The notes beneath the pieces are model-generated. The model had not been told where the DNA came from. It did not search any database and saw only the letters and a program-made list of their open reading frames with translations. From contig NZ_JAUCBM010000002.1 of assembly GCF_030362795.1 (NCBI RefSeq), positions 310,001 through 374,000 of the forward strand: 64,000 nt of DNA, in the 5' to 3' direction. A program made the translations under genes and the position numbers. This DNA is from Pseudochrobactrum kiredjianiae (lineage in GTDB: Bacteria > Pseudomonadota > Alphaproteobacteria > Rhizobiales > Rhizobiaceae). Shown piece after piece: positions 8,331 through 17,884 of the stretch. Each line of letters opens with the position of its first letter. The stretch's first letter is position 1.

Positions 8331-9512
8331 ATGCGCAAGTCTGCAGCTCCCTTCCTTTTCGCTGGTGCGATGCTCGCCGCTGCGGGTTATGGTGCCACTT
8401 TTCTTTTTCCAGCTTATTATCGCGCTCATGGCGGCAGCGATGTTGATGCCGGACTGACGCTTGGTGCGGCCATGGTTGGCACTTTTACCGGCGTGCCGCT
8501 GATCGGCTGGTTCTCAGGCCGCATTGATGCGGCGCGGATGAGTGCAATGGCCATGGCTGCTGTGGCTGCCGGTTTCGTCTTGCTCGCTTTTGACGTTGGC
8601 GGTCTCAGTCTGCCGTTGATCTCCGGCTTTACAATCGGGCTTGGGTGGGGGATGTTCTACATCGGCGCGCCAATGGCGCTTTCCGAGCGGGTGACGGATG
8701 CGGACCGGGCTTTTTGGTTCACCCGCTTTGGCGCTTTCCAGATGGCGGGTATCGGTGGTGGTCCTGTTATTCTCAACCTTGCGATGCAGGAAATCGGCCT
8801 CTCGGTAGAAAGTACATTTCTGCTCGTGAGTATCGGCTGTCTGGCAGCATCAGTGCTGCTATGGATTTTTGGTTCACTAACACCGGGATTAGAACGCACA
8901 TCAGCCCTTCGCCCTTGGGTTCGTCAGATCAAGGTCATTGCCTGTAGTCCGTCGATCCGGCCAATTCTAATGGTGGCGCTCGGCGCCTGCGTTTTCTCCG
9001 GCTTAATGACATTTCAGTCGTCGCTGGTAAAAGGTACGACGGCCAATGTCGCCTCATATTTTGCTGTTTATGGTGTAGCTGTCGTTGCTGCCCGCTTGTT
9101 GCTTGCCCGATTTCTCGCCGCGTTGCCGCAGGTGCAACTGGCGGTGGGGCTGCTGATTTCCATGGCGCTCGGTGTTGTTGCGATGTTCGGCGTCACCATC
9201 CATCCGGCCTTTCAGATTCTTTCGGCGGTGCTGACCGGAATTGGCTACGGTCTCGTCTATTCCGTCATTCAGACATGGGCGGTGAATAATACAGAGCAGG
9301 AATATCGCCACGCTGCACTCACATGGTTTGTGCTATCATATTTTATTGGTATTTTCGGTTTTCCGCTCGTCGGCGGGTGGGTACTTGTCTATTTTGGACG
9401 GGAGGCCTTCCTTGGCATATTGCTCGTCGCGGCGCTCGCCGAACTCGCGATTGCAGCGAGCATCATCCTGCCGCAGACTTCGGCGCAGAAAGCTGAGGTG
9501 CGGGCGCGATGA
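8331..9512 (+). CDS. MFS transporter
   Basis: A 393-aa major-facilitator protein with about 12 hydrophobic helices and a Gly/Ala-rich composition. It starts directly with the first membrane helix. Motif-like GxxxDR signals are weak and the substrate cannot be read from the sequence. The gene is divergently paired with the MocR regulator, a common arrangement for amino-acid, amine or small-molecule exporters. A repeat element follows after about 45 bases. Confidence 0.85.
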   Translation: MRKSAAPFLFAGAMLAAAGYGATFLFPAYYRAHGGSDVDAGLTLGAAMVGTFTGVPLIGWFSGRIDAARMSAMAMAAVAAGFVLLAFDVGGLSLPLISGFTIGLGWGMFYIGAPMALSERVTDADRAFWFTRFGAFQMAGIGGGPVILNLAMQEIGLSVESTFLLVSIGCLAASVLLWIFGSLTPGLERTSALRPWVRQIKVIACSPSIRPILMVALGACVFSGLMTFQSSLVKGTTANVASYFAVYGVAVVAARLLLARFLAALPQVQLAVGLLISMALGVVAMFGVTIHPAFQILSAVLTGIGYGLVYSVIQTWAVNNTEQEYRHAALTWFVLSYFIGIFGFPLVGGWVLVYFGREAFLGILLVAALAELAIAASIILPQTSAQKAEVRAR

Positions 9513-9556
9513 CTGATAAAAGATTGAGCGGTCTACGGCCAACTTGAAAGTGAACT

Positions 9557-9662
9557 GCTCTAGAGGGCCGGTACTCTCTTGGGCGCACAAAGACCGCTCT
9601 GACACACTATATTTACAGCATAATTTTACTTTTAACTGCTTCAAGTTTAAGGAATTATTCTT
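9557..9662. repeat. Dispersed palindromic repeat, copy 3 (degenerate)
   Basis: The order GCTCTAGAGGGCC...GCACAAAGACCGCTCTGACAC...AGCATAATTTT...TTCAAGTTTAAGGAATTAT parallels 61001-61106 module by module, with scattered substitutions. It is therefore an older copy of the same element. It sits between the MFS and cfa-like genes, which converge. Confidence 0.7.
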
Positions 9663-9772
9663 TAGTGGATTGAATTTGACATTTGACCCCGAGCAGCACA
9701 AATGCTGTTTTAACCATCAAATTTGCAGATCCTTTGACTGCATTGTGTTGCTAGTGGTCTTTTCAACACTGA

Positions 9773-11044
9773 TTAAAAATCAGCATAAATATCAGCACGG
9801 GTTTGCGGCACTGCCACAAGGGACCGACTGCGTTTAGAAGCTAAAGTTTGATTGATCTGAACGGTTCCCCGCTTAAACGCCAGAGAACAGCCTGCCAGAT
9901 AAAGGATCCATAAGCGTGCTTTCGCATAACCAATTTCCGCTGCGGCCTTGTCAAAATTGGCATAAAGTTTTTCATGCCAGAGCTGACAAGTTCGCCCGTA
10001 GTGTTCACGCAGGTTCTCAACATCGTGAACTTCGAAACCATGTCCTTCGAGATTTTCAACGGTCATACCTAAATGATCTAATTCACCACCTGGGAAAATA
10101 TATTTGACTAATGCGAGGTGTTCGGCACTCTTTCGCTTAAAAGCCTTTTGGTTCTTTTTCATCCGGCGGGTGATTGCATGATGCATATATAGACCACCCG
10201 GACGCAAAAGCCGGTTTACCGTTGAAAAATACTGATCGTAGTTTTCAATGCCAACATGCTCAAACATGCCAATGGACGATATTTTATCAAACTTATCATC
10301 AAGTTCCGTATAGGATTTGATATGAATAGTAATTTTATTCTCAAGGCCGAGTGCTTTGATCCGCTCGCGCGCGAGCTTTGTTTGCGCTTCTGACAAAGAG
10401 ACGCCTGTCCCCGTAACGCCAAAATTCTGCACTGCATAAATAAGCAGTGCTCCCCAGCCGCAGCCGATATCCAAAAGACGGTCGCCCGACTTGAGGCGCA
10501 GTTTACGACAAATTAGTTCAAGTTTATCTTTCTGCGCCCGATGAATATCATTATCCCAGTTTGTAAAATAACCGCAGGTATAAACCATGCGCTCATCAAG
10601 AAATAATTTATAAAACGCATTGGACACATCGTAATGATGCGAAATTGCATCTTTATTGGAGCCGCTTACAAAAGGGGCTTTGCCATCAATTGCTTGCGGT
10701 ACAGCCGGTTTACCAGCAAATACCAGTGCCGGAAGATCTTTCAATAGTTTCCATTTTGGTAAGTCTTTAAGTTTTTGCTTGAGCTTGCCGTCAATTTTCG
10801 TATTGGCGACATCAAAAATCGTACCATTTTTAATATCAATACGTCCCGATACCCAAATATCAATCAGAGTATCATAATTTGGCTTCAGGATCATTTGCCG
10901 AACAATCGTCGGATCATTGATGACAAGTGAGGGGCCGTCATAGTTCCCTATGCATGTACCGTCCCATAGTTCTACATTAATTGCGGGGCGCAGCGTTTCA
11001 AGAACCGTTCGTATGATACGCACTGATCTGGCTTCAGCAGTCAT
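9773..11044 (-). CDS. cfa: Cyclopropane-fatty-acyl-phospholipid synthase family methyltransferase
   Basis: A 423-aa SAM-dependent methyltransferase. The N-terminal lipid-binding region spans about 1-110. It is followed by the conserved SHHYDVSNAFYKLFLDERM...YTCGYF stretch (about 135-165), the SAM motif LLDIGCGWGALLIY (about 192-205) and VSLSEAQ, then IGMFEHVG and a C-terminal helical end. These are the marks of CfaS, which adds a methylene bridge to unsaturated acyl chains of membrane phospholipids. A cytosolic enzyme acting at the inner membrane. The start at 11044 gives the usual family length. The right-hand spacer (11045-11535) separates it from the next gene. Confidence 0.9.
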   Translation of the reverse strand: MTAEARSVRIIRTVLETLRPAINVELWDGTCIGNYDGPSLVINDPTIVRQMILKPNYDTLIDIWVSGRIDIKNGTIFDVANTKIDGKLKQKLKDLPKWKLLKDLPALVFAGKPAVPQAIDGKAPFVSGSNKDAISHHYDVSNAFYKLFLDERMVYTCGYFTNWDNDIHRAQKDKLELICRKLRLKSGDRLLDIGCGWGALLIYAVQNFGVTGTGVSLSEAQTKLARERIKALGLENKITIHIKSYTELDDKFDKISSIGMFEHVGIENYDQYFSTVNRLLRPGGLYMHHAITRRMKKNQKAFKRKSAEHLALVKYIFPGGELDHLGMTVENLEGHGFEVHDVENLREHYGRTCQLWHEKLYANFDKAAAEIGYAKARLWILYLAGCSLAFKRGTVQINQTLASKRSRSLVAVPQTRADIYADF

Positions 11045-11535
11045 TCAAAACTCCCTGATCCGAGTAGGAAAATTTATTGACAGAATTCTCAAGCAAGTTT
11101 GTATTATGTTAATAATGATAGGCTGTTTTTAAGTAATAGAAGTATTGTTCAGGCTTGGTTGTATTTGTTTTCGTAAGTTTGCTTAGTGATAAAATAATAC
11201 TTTATTCTATTATGTAGGCGGATAAGAAATATAAATTAGCGAACGAACGATGCTCATGCTGTTCCGATGGGAATTATGAGATAAGAACTTAAGCCTGTCA
11301 TCAGGGAATATGAAATAAGTGTAAGTATTCGCGAAAGCGTTAGCATGATGTACAATTACAAATGATGCTATGACTCTATTGTACTCGCTCACATTTCCAT
11401 AGTTGGTCGCATTGAGGAGGCGATATGGGGTCGGTTGAGCCGGAAATGCCGCAGATCAGATGAAAATATTTTAATCCGGCAGCGAGCGAAAACTGAATTC
11501 ACTCACTGCCATTGATCCGACTTGTAATCGCAGAA
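11045..11535. other. Intergenic, AT-rich, no gene seen
   Basis: AT-rich DNA with many short stop-interrupted frames. It should hold the cfa-like promoter at its left edge. A 60-codon frame at 11210-11392 lacks a ribosome binding site or any recognisable feature and is not called. Confidence 0.5.
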
Positions 11536-12024
11536 CTAGTTAATGGAATTCAAAAAGCTTTCCCAGCTTTCTGACCAGTGTTGGCGGCTTTTTTCATCTG
11601 CTGAACGGACATTACAGGTCTGCAGATCGCTTTCCGGTATGTCTTTTTTGGTGGCTTCGCATACCCAGATGTCGTCTTTCTCAGGAGTGAAAGACGCAAC
11701 AAAGCTAACGATTTTATCATTCTTAATGCCGAGCAGAATATCAAAGTCTGACTCTTCATTGTTCAGCGCCCAGGAACACAGCTTGTCGAAATCGGGACGA
11801 TTTTCAGTTGGAGCATCGCAAGCTGCGATCCCTTTAGGGCTCAGCTTTTCCAAAAATGCTTTGCCAGCAGCAGAGGTGACAACAAGATCGGCATCCGACA
11901 GAGTACTGATTGTTTTTACAGCCCAATCCGCAGATGCCGGTGTTTCTGCTACAGCCGAACCGGCAGCCATAACGCCCGCTGCCAAGAGAGCAGAACGAAG
12001 AATTCGTGTTGAGTTTTCAAGCAT
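11536..12024 (-). CDS. Secreted protein of unknown function
   Basis: A 162-aa protein with a clear signal peptide (helix ALLAAGVMAAGSAVA, cleavage about residue 26 at AVAET). The mature part has four Cys residues (AACDAP, KLCSWA, WVCEAT, LQTCNV), which would form two disulfides in the periplasm. I do not recognise the family. It is followed upstream by another secreted unknown on the same strand, 130 bases away. Confidence 0.65.
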   Translation of the reverse strand: MLENSTRILRSALLAAGVMAAGSAVAETPASADWAVKTISTLSDADLVVTSAAGKAFLEKLSPKGIAACDAPTENRPDFDKLCSWALNNEESDFDILLGIKNDKIVSFVASFTPEKDDIWVCEATKKDIPESDLQTCNVRSADEKSRQHWSESWESFLNSIN

Positions 12025-12153
12025 TTATTTTGCCCTTATAGCAATATTTGGCTGTATTTTAGCAGGTACAATGATTGCAAATCCGAAACGCCAATAAGGT
12101 TTCGGATTCAACTGAAATAACGTCACATGAGAAATGAAATGCTGGCACGGTGT

Positions 12154-12894
12154 TTAACATTCAGGAACACGTGACTTGCCTTCAAGCTGAAACTTGCCGT
12201 CGGCTCCGCGTTTATAAATTTCCTGAAAACTTTCTGTTCCGCTATATGAAACTGTCAGGCTGCGGCCTTTTTCTGCATCCGTAATTTCACCGTCATATTT
12301 AATGGCTTTTTCTTCGCTGCTAGCATCTGACATGTGCAGGGGAATACGAGCAATTTCGACAGGCTTGCTCTCGGTAAGTTCTGTCAGAATGGCATACGTG
12401 CAGGAACGTCCCTGCCATGTCCCACCTGCTTCCGTATAGAGAACGGGTGCATCAGCAATATTGGCACTCCAGCCCCAGCGGATGGCTGGATTGCCTACAA
12501 CGCCGGTCATGCCAACATCCATCCACTCACCCTTCAGCGTATAAGGATATTGTGGCGCTCCCGCAGAATGTTCCAGATAGTGAACAGTGTTAAGACCGGA
12601 ACAGGCCTGACTGGTACATTCATTCGCGCCGGTGCTGATCAGCGCAACACGTGTGTCGCTGAGGGGAATGAAGGCTAAAGGAACAAAGCTGAACGTATCT
12701 TCTCCGATTGTGCGTTGTGCCTCGCTGCGCTGAGCATTTGGAAAAGCGACCTCAAAAGCAGCAGGCGTGCCGGCAGGTGCAATATCACGGTTCACATAGT
12801 CTACATTGAACAGAGATTTTTCTGATGCTGCCAATGCAGGGATTGCAGCAAACATGGAGAGGCTGCAAACGAGCGCAATATTACGATATTTCAT
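12154..12894 (-). CDS. Secreted protein of unknown function
   Basis: A 246-aa protein with a signal peptide (MKYRNIALVCSLSMFAAIPALA-AS). The frame is open to a TTG at 12909, but GGAG at about 12904-12907 lies 9 bases before the ATG at 12894, so that start is preferred. The mature region contains a Cys pair typical of periplasmic proteins (NECTSQACSGLN), a third in RSCTYA and a C-terminal Cys (VPEC). The family is not recognised. Its 5' end lies about 85 bases from the ICE left boundary, so insertion did not break the gene but replaced its upstream neighbourhood. Confidence 0.7.
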   Translation of the reverse strand: MKYRNIALVCSLSMFAAIPALAASEKSLFNVDYVNRDIAPAGTPAAFEVAFPNAQRSEAQRTIGEDTFSFVPLAFIPLSDTRVALISTGANECTSQACSGLNTVHYLEHSAGAPQYPYTLKGEWMDVGMTGVVGNPAIRWGWSANIADAPVLYTEAGGTWQGRSCTYAILTELTESKPVEIARIPLHMSDASSEEKAIKYDGEITDAEKGRSLTVSYSGTESFQEIYKRGADGKFQLEGKSRVPEC

Positions 12895-12977
12895 TAACTT
12901 CAGCTCCAATATTAATTGGTTTTGGCAGTAATTTTATTAGCTACGAATTGAATAAACAGGGTTCGCTTGCCAAGCGC

Positions 12978-12988
12978 AATAAAAAATG
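12978..12988. other. Left attachment site (direct-repeat copy)
   Basis: AATAAAAAATG, identical to 59482-59492. On the minus strand it contains TTTTTTAT, which fits the short T-rich target remembered for Tn4371-family integrases. The base composition switches from AT-rich chromosome to GC-rich ICE right here. Confidence 0.75.
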
Positions 12989-13274
12989 TCCGCAGTCAAG
13001 CGATTGTTGAAATCAGCCTGATGGCCGGAAGTCTATATGGGGTGCGGGTTTGGCTCTACTTCGGGCCGCCTTGCGGGGCTGTGGCGTTGTGGGCTGGGAG
13101 CCACATAGGAGCTTCGCGGTAGAAAGCCCGAGCGTGCTGCATCGGGGGCGGTTGCCTGCAGGCGGTAGCCGCGTTTGGTCTTCATAGCCCAATCGGTCGC
13201 CGTCCTCCAGAATGAAGAACGCGCAGCCTTGGGCTGCGCGTTTGAGGGATGGCCGCCAGCGGAAACCGGCATCA

Positions 13275-13517
13275 TCAGCTTGGCTTCGGCGGCGCGGCCT
13301 TGCCCGGGCCTCCCTTCCTGAATCCCCGATCTCCGACCATGAAGGCTTCTAGCATGTGCGGAATTAGCACCGTGGCATCGACCGCCTCGCCGTAGGTCTG
13401 CGCGTGCAGCGTAGCGTAGCGGTCGAGGTCGGCTTTCAGGCTGGCCGGGCAAGCAAAAGTCAGCTTCGTGGATTCCGTTTTCGGCAGCGGCCCGAGCCGT
13501 AGCTTGCGCGTCGTCAT
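13275..13517 (-). CDS. DUF2274 domain protein
   Basis: An 80-aa protein that overlaps the end of trbI by 4 bases. The core (KLTFACPASLKADLDRYATLHAQTYG, given here only in part) resembles ribbon-helix-helix-like small proteins annotated DUF2274, which regularly stand last in the trb operon of Tn4371-type ICEs. It ends in a Lys/Pro-rich tail. Role unknown; position suggests it is translated with the Trb proteins. It is the last gene before the left end of the element. Confidence 0.75.
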   Translation of the reverse strand: MTTRKLRLGPLPKTESTKLTFACPASLKADLDRYATLHAQTYGEAVDATVLIPHMLEAFMVGDRGFRKGGPGKAAPPKPS

Positions 13518-14794
13518 CGCGAAGTCCCCCTGTTGAAGAAAAGTGGCTGGTACGGCCGCAGCACCAGATCGCGGTTGACGATGATGCGAACCGGCAAGCC
13601 GGGGCGCTCCGTCAAGGTGGGCTGGATGTTGAGGTTGCGCCGGGTCATCTCCTGACCGACCTGATTGATGCTGTCCTGGGCGCTATCGCGGCCGGCGATG
13701 ATGACGCGATCACCGTCCTGCCGGTTCTCCGGCGCAGCCAGTTCGGCACCGATGCCCAGTAGCGTCGTCAGTGCCGCACCGGCAAAGACGCGATCCCAAT
13801 GCCAATCCACATCATCTTCCAAGCCGGCGTAGCCGGCCGGATCGGTGCCGGCCAAGTTGTCGAGCTTGAGCGAAGACGTGTCGGGCAGGATGATCCGGTT
13901 CCACACCACTTGCACGCGGCTCTGCCCGTAGCTGACCTGGCTGTTGTATTTGCCCAGGATGCGTGACCCCTGCGGGATCAGCAGGAACTTGCCGGTAGCC
14001 GTGTCATAGACCGGCTCCGTCACTGTGGCGATCACATCGCCCGGCAAGTCCGACTTGATGCCCGTCACCAGCGCCCCGGCGACCACCGTTCCGGCCATGA
14101 CCTGATACGGCGACGCCGGCAGCGTCAGGTTGCCGGAATCACGGGCTTCCGTGGTTCCGGCTTTCTGGAATGCCTCTTTCTGGTCTTGCCGGTTCTGCAC
14201 GGCGGTCGGGTCGGCGGGCTGGGCCGCCGTCGACGCAGGCCCGGCCGCCAGCGGGTCGAAGGCCGCATTGGCGGTGAAGCCCGGCGCAGCGGCTACCTGT
14301 GTCTGCGCCACCGGCGCGGCCTTCTGCGAACCAGAGCGGAAGAACACCGCCGATGCCGCTGCTGCTTCGGCTTCCTTGCGCAACGCGTCGTTGGGGTCGT
14401 TGCCGGGGGCCGCGTAGGCGGCCGTCACCGGCTGCTGCGACTTCACAATGGCCGGGCCAAGATCGCCTGGCAGCGGCGGCCCCAACTCCGGCACGGATGC
14501 CGCCAAGGGGGGCGGCAGCTTCGAGTAGTCCGCCGGCAGCGCGTCCAACCCTTCGGACTTCGAGACGCGATCGACGTTGTAAAGCTCGGTCTGCTCGCCT
14601 GCACCGCGCCGCTGCGGTTGCAGCGACCACATCAGCGCGCCGAGCACAGCGACCGAGAGACCGCCGACGAGGATGGCCAGCGTGCGCCGGTTCAGGCGCG
14701 TGACCGGGCGCGGTTGGGCGCGCAGCGCAACTGCCTCGGGTGCCACCTTGCCCGCATGCGGCGTGGCGAGGTCGGGAGTGTCGTCCTGGCTCAT
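13514..14794 (-). CDS. trbI: TrbI/VirB10-like mating-channel protein
   Basis: A 426-aa protein with a short cytoplasmic N-terminus, one membrane helix (about 35-55, TLAILVGGLSVAVLGALMW), a Pro/Ala-rich periplasmic linker and a C-terminal VirB10 beta-barrel domain (about 225-420, with VIATVTEPVYDTATGKFLLIPQGSR given only in part as LIPQGSR). VirB10 proteins span the envelope and couple the inner-membrane ATPases to the outer-membrane pore. It follows trbG by 2 bases in the operon. Confidence 0.93.
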   Translation of the reverse strand: MSQDDTPDLATPHAGKVAPEAVALRAQPRPVTRLNRRTLAILVGGLSVAVLGALMWSLQPQRRGAGEQTELYNVDRVSKSEGLDALPADYSKLPPPLAASVPELGPPLPGDLGPAIVKSQQPVTAAYAAPGNDPNDALRKEAEAAAASAVFFRSGSQKAAPVAQTQVAAAPGFTANAAFDPLAAGPASTAAQPADPTAVQNRQDQKEAFQKAGTTEARDSGNLTLPASPYQVMAGTVVAGALVTGIKSDLPGDVIATVTEPVYDTATGKFLLIPQGSRILGKYNSQVSYGQSRVQVVWNRIILPDTSSLKLDNLAGTDPAGYAGLEDDVDWHWDRVFAGAALTTLLGIGAELAAPENRQDGDRVIIAGRDSAQDSINQVGQEMTRRNLNIQPTLTERPGLPVRIIVNRDLVLRPYQPLFFNRGTSR

Positions 14795-14796
14795 GG

Positions 14797-15789
14797 TCAG
14801 TTCCTCCGCGCCAAGCCATCCGTGCGTTCGATACGCACCACGTCACCCTTGTCGCCGCCCAGGCGCAGTTCGGCCGCGCCGAACAGCCGATCCACGATGT
14901 AGTAAGGCGAGCGAAAACGGTAATTCACCAGTTGTCCGTCGCCCTGCGCGCCGATGACGAACAGCGGTGGCAGCTCGCCTTGGGCGATTCCCGGCGGGAA
15001 CTGGATATAGACCTTCTCGCCATCGTCGAAGGCGCGCAGCGGCTTCCACGGCGGATTGCTGCCTGAGACGGAATATCGGAAGCGGATCTTCTCCAGCGAC
15101 AGTCCGGTATCGACCGGTGCGGCGGCGCTAGCCGCCTGCGACTGGCGCTGCAAGGCCAACATCCGGTCTTTTGGGTAGTCCCAGGACACCGACGCCATCC
15201 ATGCCTTTTCCGTCGAGGTCAGTTCCAGCAGGTATGTTCTGCGACTGGTGGTGATGACCAAATTCGTCTTGAGGCCTGAGCGGATGGGCTTGACCAGCAC
15301 ATTGATGCGCATCGCGTCGCCGCTGCCGCTGGACGTGTCACCGACGATCCAGCGCACGGTATCGCCGGCTGCGACCGTCACTAGTTCCTCGCCCGGCTGC
15401 AAGGAAACCACGGTCACGCGTCCCGGCGCGGCATAGACTTGGTAGAGCGCACCATCGGTGAAGGGCCACACCTGAATCGCATTGACGTAGCCCTCGCGCG
15501 TGGGCGCGATGCGCGCCTCGGCATTGGCACGGGAAACGCGCACCTTCTCATCGGCCGGCTCCGGCTTAGCCGGGGCCGCGTCCAACTCGTGCAGCGGCTT
15601 CAACTGCGCTGGCAGCGCCAGCGGCTCGGGCATGGCGACGACTTCCACTGGAGCAGGCGGCTCCGGCAGCGGCTGTGCCTGCACCGGCTCATCGAGCGAA
15701 ATGGACGGAGGCGGCTTGCCCTGCGAAGCGCAGCCCGACAGGGCCACCACGGTCAGCGCGAAAGCGTATAAGCGGAAAGACAGGTTCAT
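14797..15789 (-). CDS. trbG: TrbG/VirB9-like outer-membrane pore subunit
   Basis: A 330-aa periplasmic protein with a lipoprotein-type signal (ALSGC-AS, Cys about residue 20). A Pro-rich stretch follows, then the VirB9/CagX domain (about 110-325) with the ending LGGDKGDVVRIERTDGL shared by TrbG proteins. It forms the outer-membrane core of the type IV secretion channel together with TrbI. It overlaps trbF by 4 bases, pointing to coupled translation. Confidence 0.93.
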   Translation of the reverse strand: MNLSFRLYAFALTVVALSGCASQGKPPPSISLDEPVQAQPLPEPPAPVEVVAMPEPLALPAQLKPLHELDAAPAKPEPADEKVRVSRANAEARIAPTREGYVNAIQVWPFTDGALYQVYAAPGRVTVVSLQPGEELVTVAAGDTVRWIVGDTSSGSGDAMRINVLVKPIRSGLKTNLVITTSRRTYLLELTSTEKAWMASVSWDYPKDRMLALQRQSQAASAAAPVDTGLSLEKIRFRYSVSGSNPPWKPLRAFDDGEKVYIQFPPGIAQGELPPLFVIGAQGDGQLVNYRFRSPYYIVDRLFGAAELRLGGDKGDVVRIERTDGLARRN

Positions 15790-16490
15790 GGCTTGGCTCC
15801 TTCAGAAGAATCCAGTTCGCGGCTCCACGACAGGCCGTTGACGTAGATACCCAGCGGGTTCTTGCGCAGGCGCTGTTCGGTGCGCGGGGTTTGCAGGACG
15901 GTGGAAAGCACCGCGTTCCATCGCTCGGTCCCGGCGGGGGCACCGTTGATGAACCGTTGCTCCGTCCAACGGACGTTGAACGAGGCATCGCTGGCGCGTA
16001 CCACGCTGGTGATCTGCACCGTCACCGACTCGCGGCCAACACGGGCGAAAGGATCGTTCTTGCTGGCGTAGTCGTTGAGCACCGCCGCGCCTTTGTCGGT
16101 GGTGTAGTCGTAGGCGTCCAGCCAGTTTTGCCGCACCACGATGGGATCGATAGACAGCGAGCGCACCAGCGTCACGAAGCGCGCCAGGTGGTGCGCGATC
16201 TGCGCATCGGCGGGCCGGTACGGCGTGGCGGCTTCGCCGACGGCGCGCACCTGCCCCGACTGATCGACCTCGATGACGTAAGGGGTGACGATGGACTGCG
16301 CCGAGCGCCACACCAGGCCACCGGCCATCAGCAGCGCAAGCGTGAGGCAGCCGAAGGCCATAAAACGCCAGTTCTTGGCCTGGACGCGGGCCGAGCCGAT
16401 GCGCTCGTCCCACACCTGCGCGGCGGATTGGTACGGGGTGGCAGGCTGCGGCGTGTCGGCATAGCGCACCTGCGGGCGTTTGAATCGCAT
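15786..16490 (-). CDS. trbF: TrbF/VirB8-like assembly factor
   Basis: A 234-aa bitopic inner-membrane protein with a membrane helix at about 45-62 (FMAFGCLTLALLMAGG) and a periplasmic NTF2-like VirB8 domain (about 75-225). It scaffolds the secretion complex. The open frame extends far upstream, but the ATG at 16490 has GGAGA about 7 bases ahead and begins with the family-typical MRFKRP...RYADTP, so it is chosen. It lies 29 bases after trbL. Confidence 0.93.
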   Translation of the reverse strand: MRFKRPQVRYADTPQPATPYQSAAQVWDERIGSARVQAKNWRFMAFGCLTLALLMAGGLVWRSAQSIVTPYVIEVDQSGQVRAVGEAATPYRPADAQIAHHLARFVTLVRSLSIDPIVVRQNWLDAYDYTTDKGAAVLNDYASKNDPFARVGRESVTVQITSVVRASDASFNVRWTEQRFINGAPAGTERWNAVLSTVLQTPRTEQRLRKNPLGIYVNGLSWSRELDSSEGAKP

Positions 16491-16519
16491 AGGGTTCTCC
16501 TTGGTGGTCAGGTATCGGG

Positions 16520-17884
16520 TCACGCATCGGGGCGCAGGCTTGGGCCTTGCCCTGAGCCGCCGCCGTCGCCACTGCGCAGCGTGTGGGCTGCGGTGGTTGC
16601 GGCATGGGTGATCTGCTGGCGGCGGTGCATCCGCTTTGCCCAGGCGGGTTGCTCTTGCTTCGGCGCGCTGGCTGCGCCTTCGCCTGCGGCGGCCTGGCCG
16701 GAACCGGCAGCGCCGACATCCGCACCGTTCCATCCTGCCCGGAAGGAGTCGGCCACCTTCTGACCGGCAGCGGAAGCGCCCGATGCAGCTCGGCGGCCTG
16801 CCGCTTGCGCGCCGGTCTTGGCGACATTGCCGAGGCCCGCAGCCGCGCCTTTAGCCCCGCCGCCCGCAGCGGCGGAACCGGCCTGGAATGCGGACTTGGC
16901 GCTGCTGGCCGCCGACGTGGCGGCGCGTGCGCCGCTCCCGGCCAGCTTTGCGGCGGCCGGGGCCATGCGTGCGCCCGCCATGACGGCACCGCCCACGCCG
17001 GTCGCGGCGGCACCGATGGCAACACCCGTGCCTACCGCGCCGACGGCAGCGCCCGCCATCGCACCCGCGCCGAGCTGCGGCGCACCGGACACAAGGCCCG
17101 TGGCGATGCCGGGGCCGAAGATGCCCAGCGCCAGCAAGGCAAGCGAAGCCAGCATCACGACAAGCGCATGGTCGATGGAAGGCTCGTCGGGATGAACCTG
17201 GAACTCCGCGAACAGGCCCGAGCCGATGCCGACGATTACCGCCAGCACCAAGACCTTGATGCCTGACGAAACCACATTGCCGAGCACCTTTTCCGCGAGG
17301 AACGAGGTTTTGTTCCAGAGCGCAAACGGGATCAAGACGAAGCCGGCAAGCGTGGTCAGCTTGAACTCGATCAACGTGATGAAAAGCTGAACCGCGAGCA
17401 CGAAGAAACAGAGGATCACCACCAGCCAAGCGATGAACAGCACCACGATGGGGTCGAGGTTCACGAACACTTCGGGGAAGCCGGCCATGTCACCGATCTG
17501 GTCGAGGATCGGCGCAGCGGCGTCGATGCCGGTCTTGGCAAGCCGACCCGGCTGCAAGAAGTTCTCCATCGTTATGGCCGAGCCAGTGGCGGTGATGCCT
17601 AGCCCGGCGAACGAGCGGAACACGATGCTCGACAGCCAATTGAAGTTACCGATGATGTAGGCGAAGGCACCGACGTAAAGCACCTTGCGCAGCAGCTTGG
17701 CGATCACGTCCTCGCCCTGGCCGGTCGCATGGCTCATGGCCCAATACAGACCGGCAATGGTCATGTCGATGACAATGAGAGTGGCCGTCAGGAACGCGAC
17801 TTCGCCTTGCAGCAGACCGAAACCGGAGTCGATGTAGCGCGAGAAGGTATCGAGGAATCTGTCGATGATCGTTACGTCGTTCAT
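16520..17884 (-). CDS. trbL: TrbL/VirB6-like polytopic membrane protein
   Basis: A 454-aa protein with several membrane helices over residues 25-270 and a long Ala/Gly-rich hydrophilic C-terminal part, typical of P-type TrbL. It forms the inner-membrane part of the DNA channel. The Ala-rich tail generates long spurious frames on the other strand. The ATG at 17884 overlaps the stop of the preceding exclusion lipoprotein gene (ATGA). Confidence 0.92.
   Translation of the reverse strand: MNDVTIIDRFLDTFSRYIDSGFGLLQGEVAFLTATLIVIDMTIAGLYWAMSHATGQGEDVIAKLLRKVLYVGAFAYIIGNFNWLSSIVFRSFAGLGITATGSAITMENFLQPGRLAKTGIDAAAPILDQIGDMAGFPEVFVNLDPIVVLFIAWLVVILCFFVLAVQLFITLIEFKLTTLAGFVLIPFALWNKTSFLAEKVLGNVVSSGIKVLVLAVIVGIGSGLFAEFQVHPDEPSIDHALVVMLASLALLALGIFGPGIATGLVSGAPQLGAGAMAGAAVGAVGTGVAIGAAATGVGGAVMAGARMAPAAAKLAGSGARAATSAASSAKSAFQAGSAAAGGGAKGAAAGLGNVAKTGAQAAGRRAASGASAAGQKVADSFRAGWNGADVGAAGSGQAAAGEGAASAPKQEQPAWAKRMHRRQQITHAATTAAHTLRSGDGGGSGQGPSLRPDA

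Noticed and set aside
11210-11392. 60-codon minus frame
   Set aside because: No ribosome binding site, no recognisable feature, AT-rich intergenic setting.
13033-13452. 139-codon minus frame at the ICE left end
   Set aside because: Overlaps DUF2274 in another frame and has an Arg/Pro-rich translation with no family resemblance.
15675-16763. 362-codon plus-strand frame over trbG-trbL
   Set aside because: Antisense to confirmed trb genes, Arg/Ala/Gly-rich low-complexity translation, no ribosome binding site.
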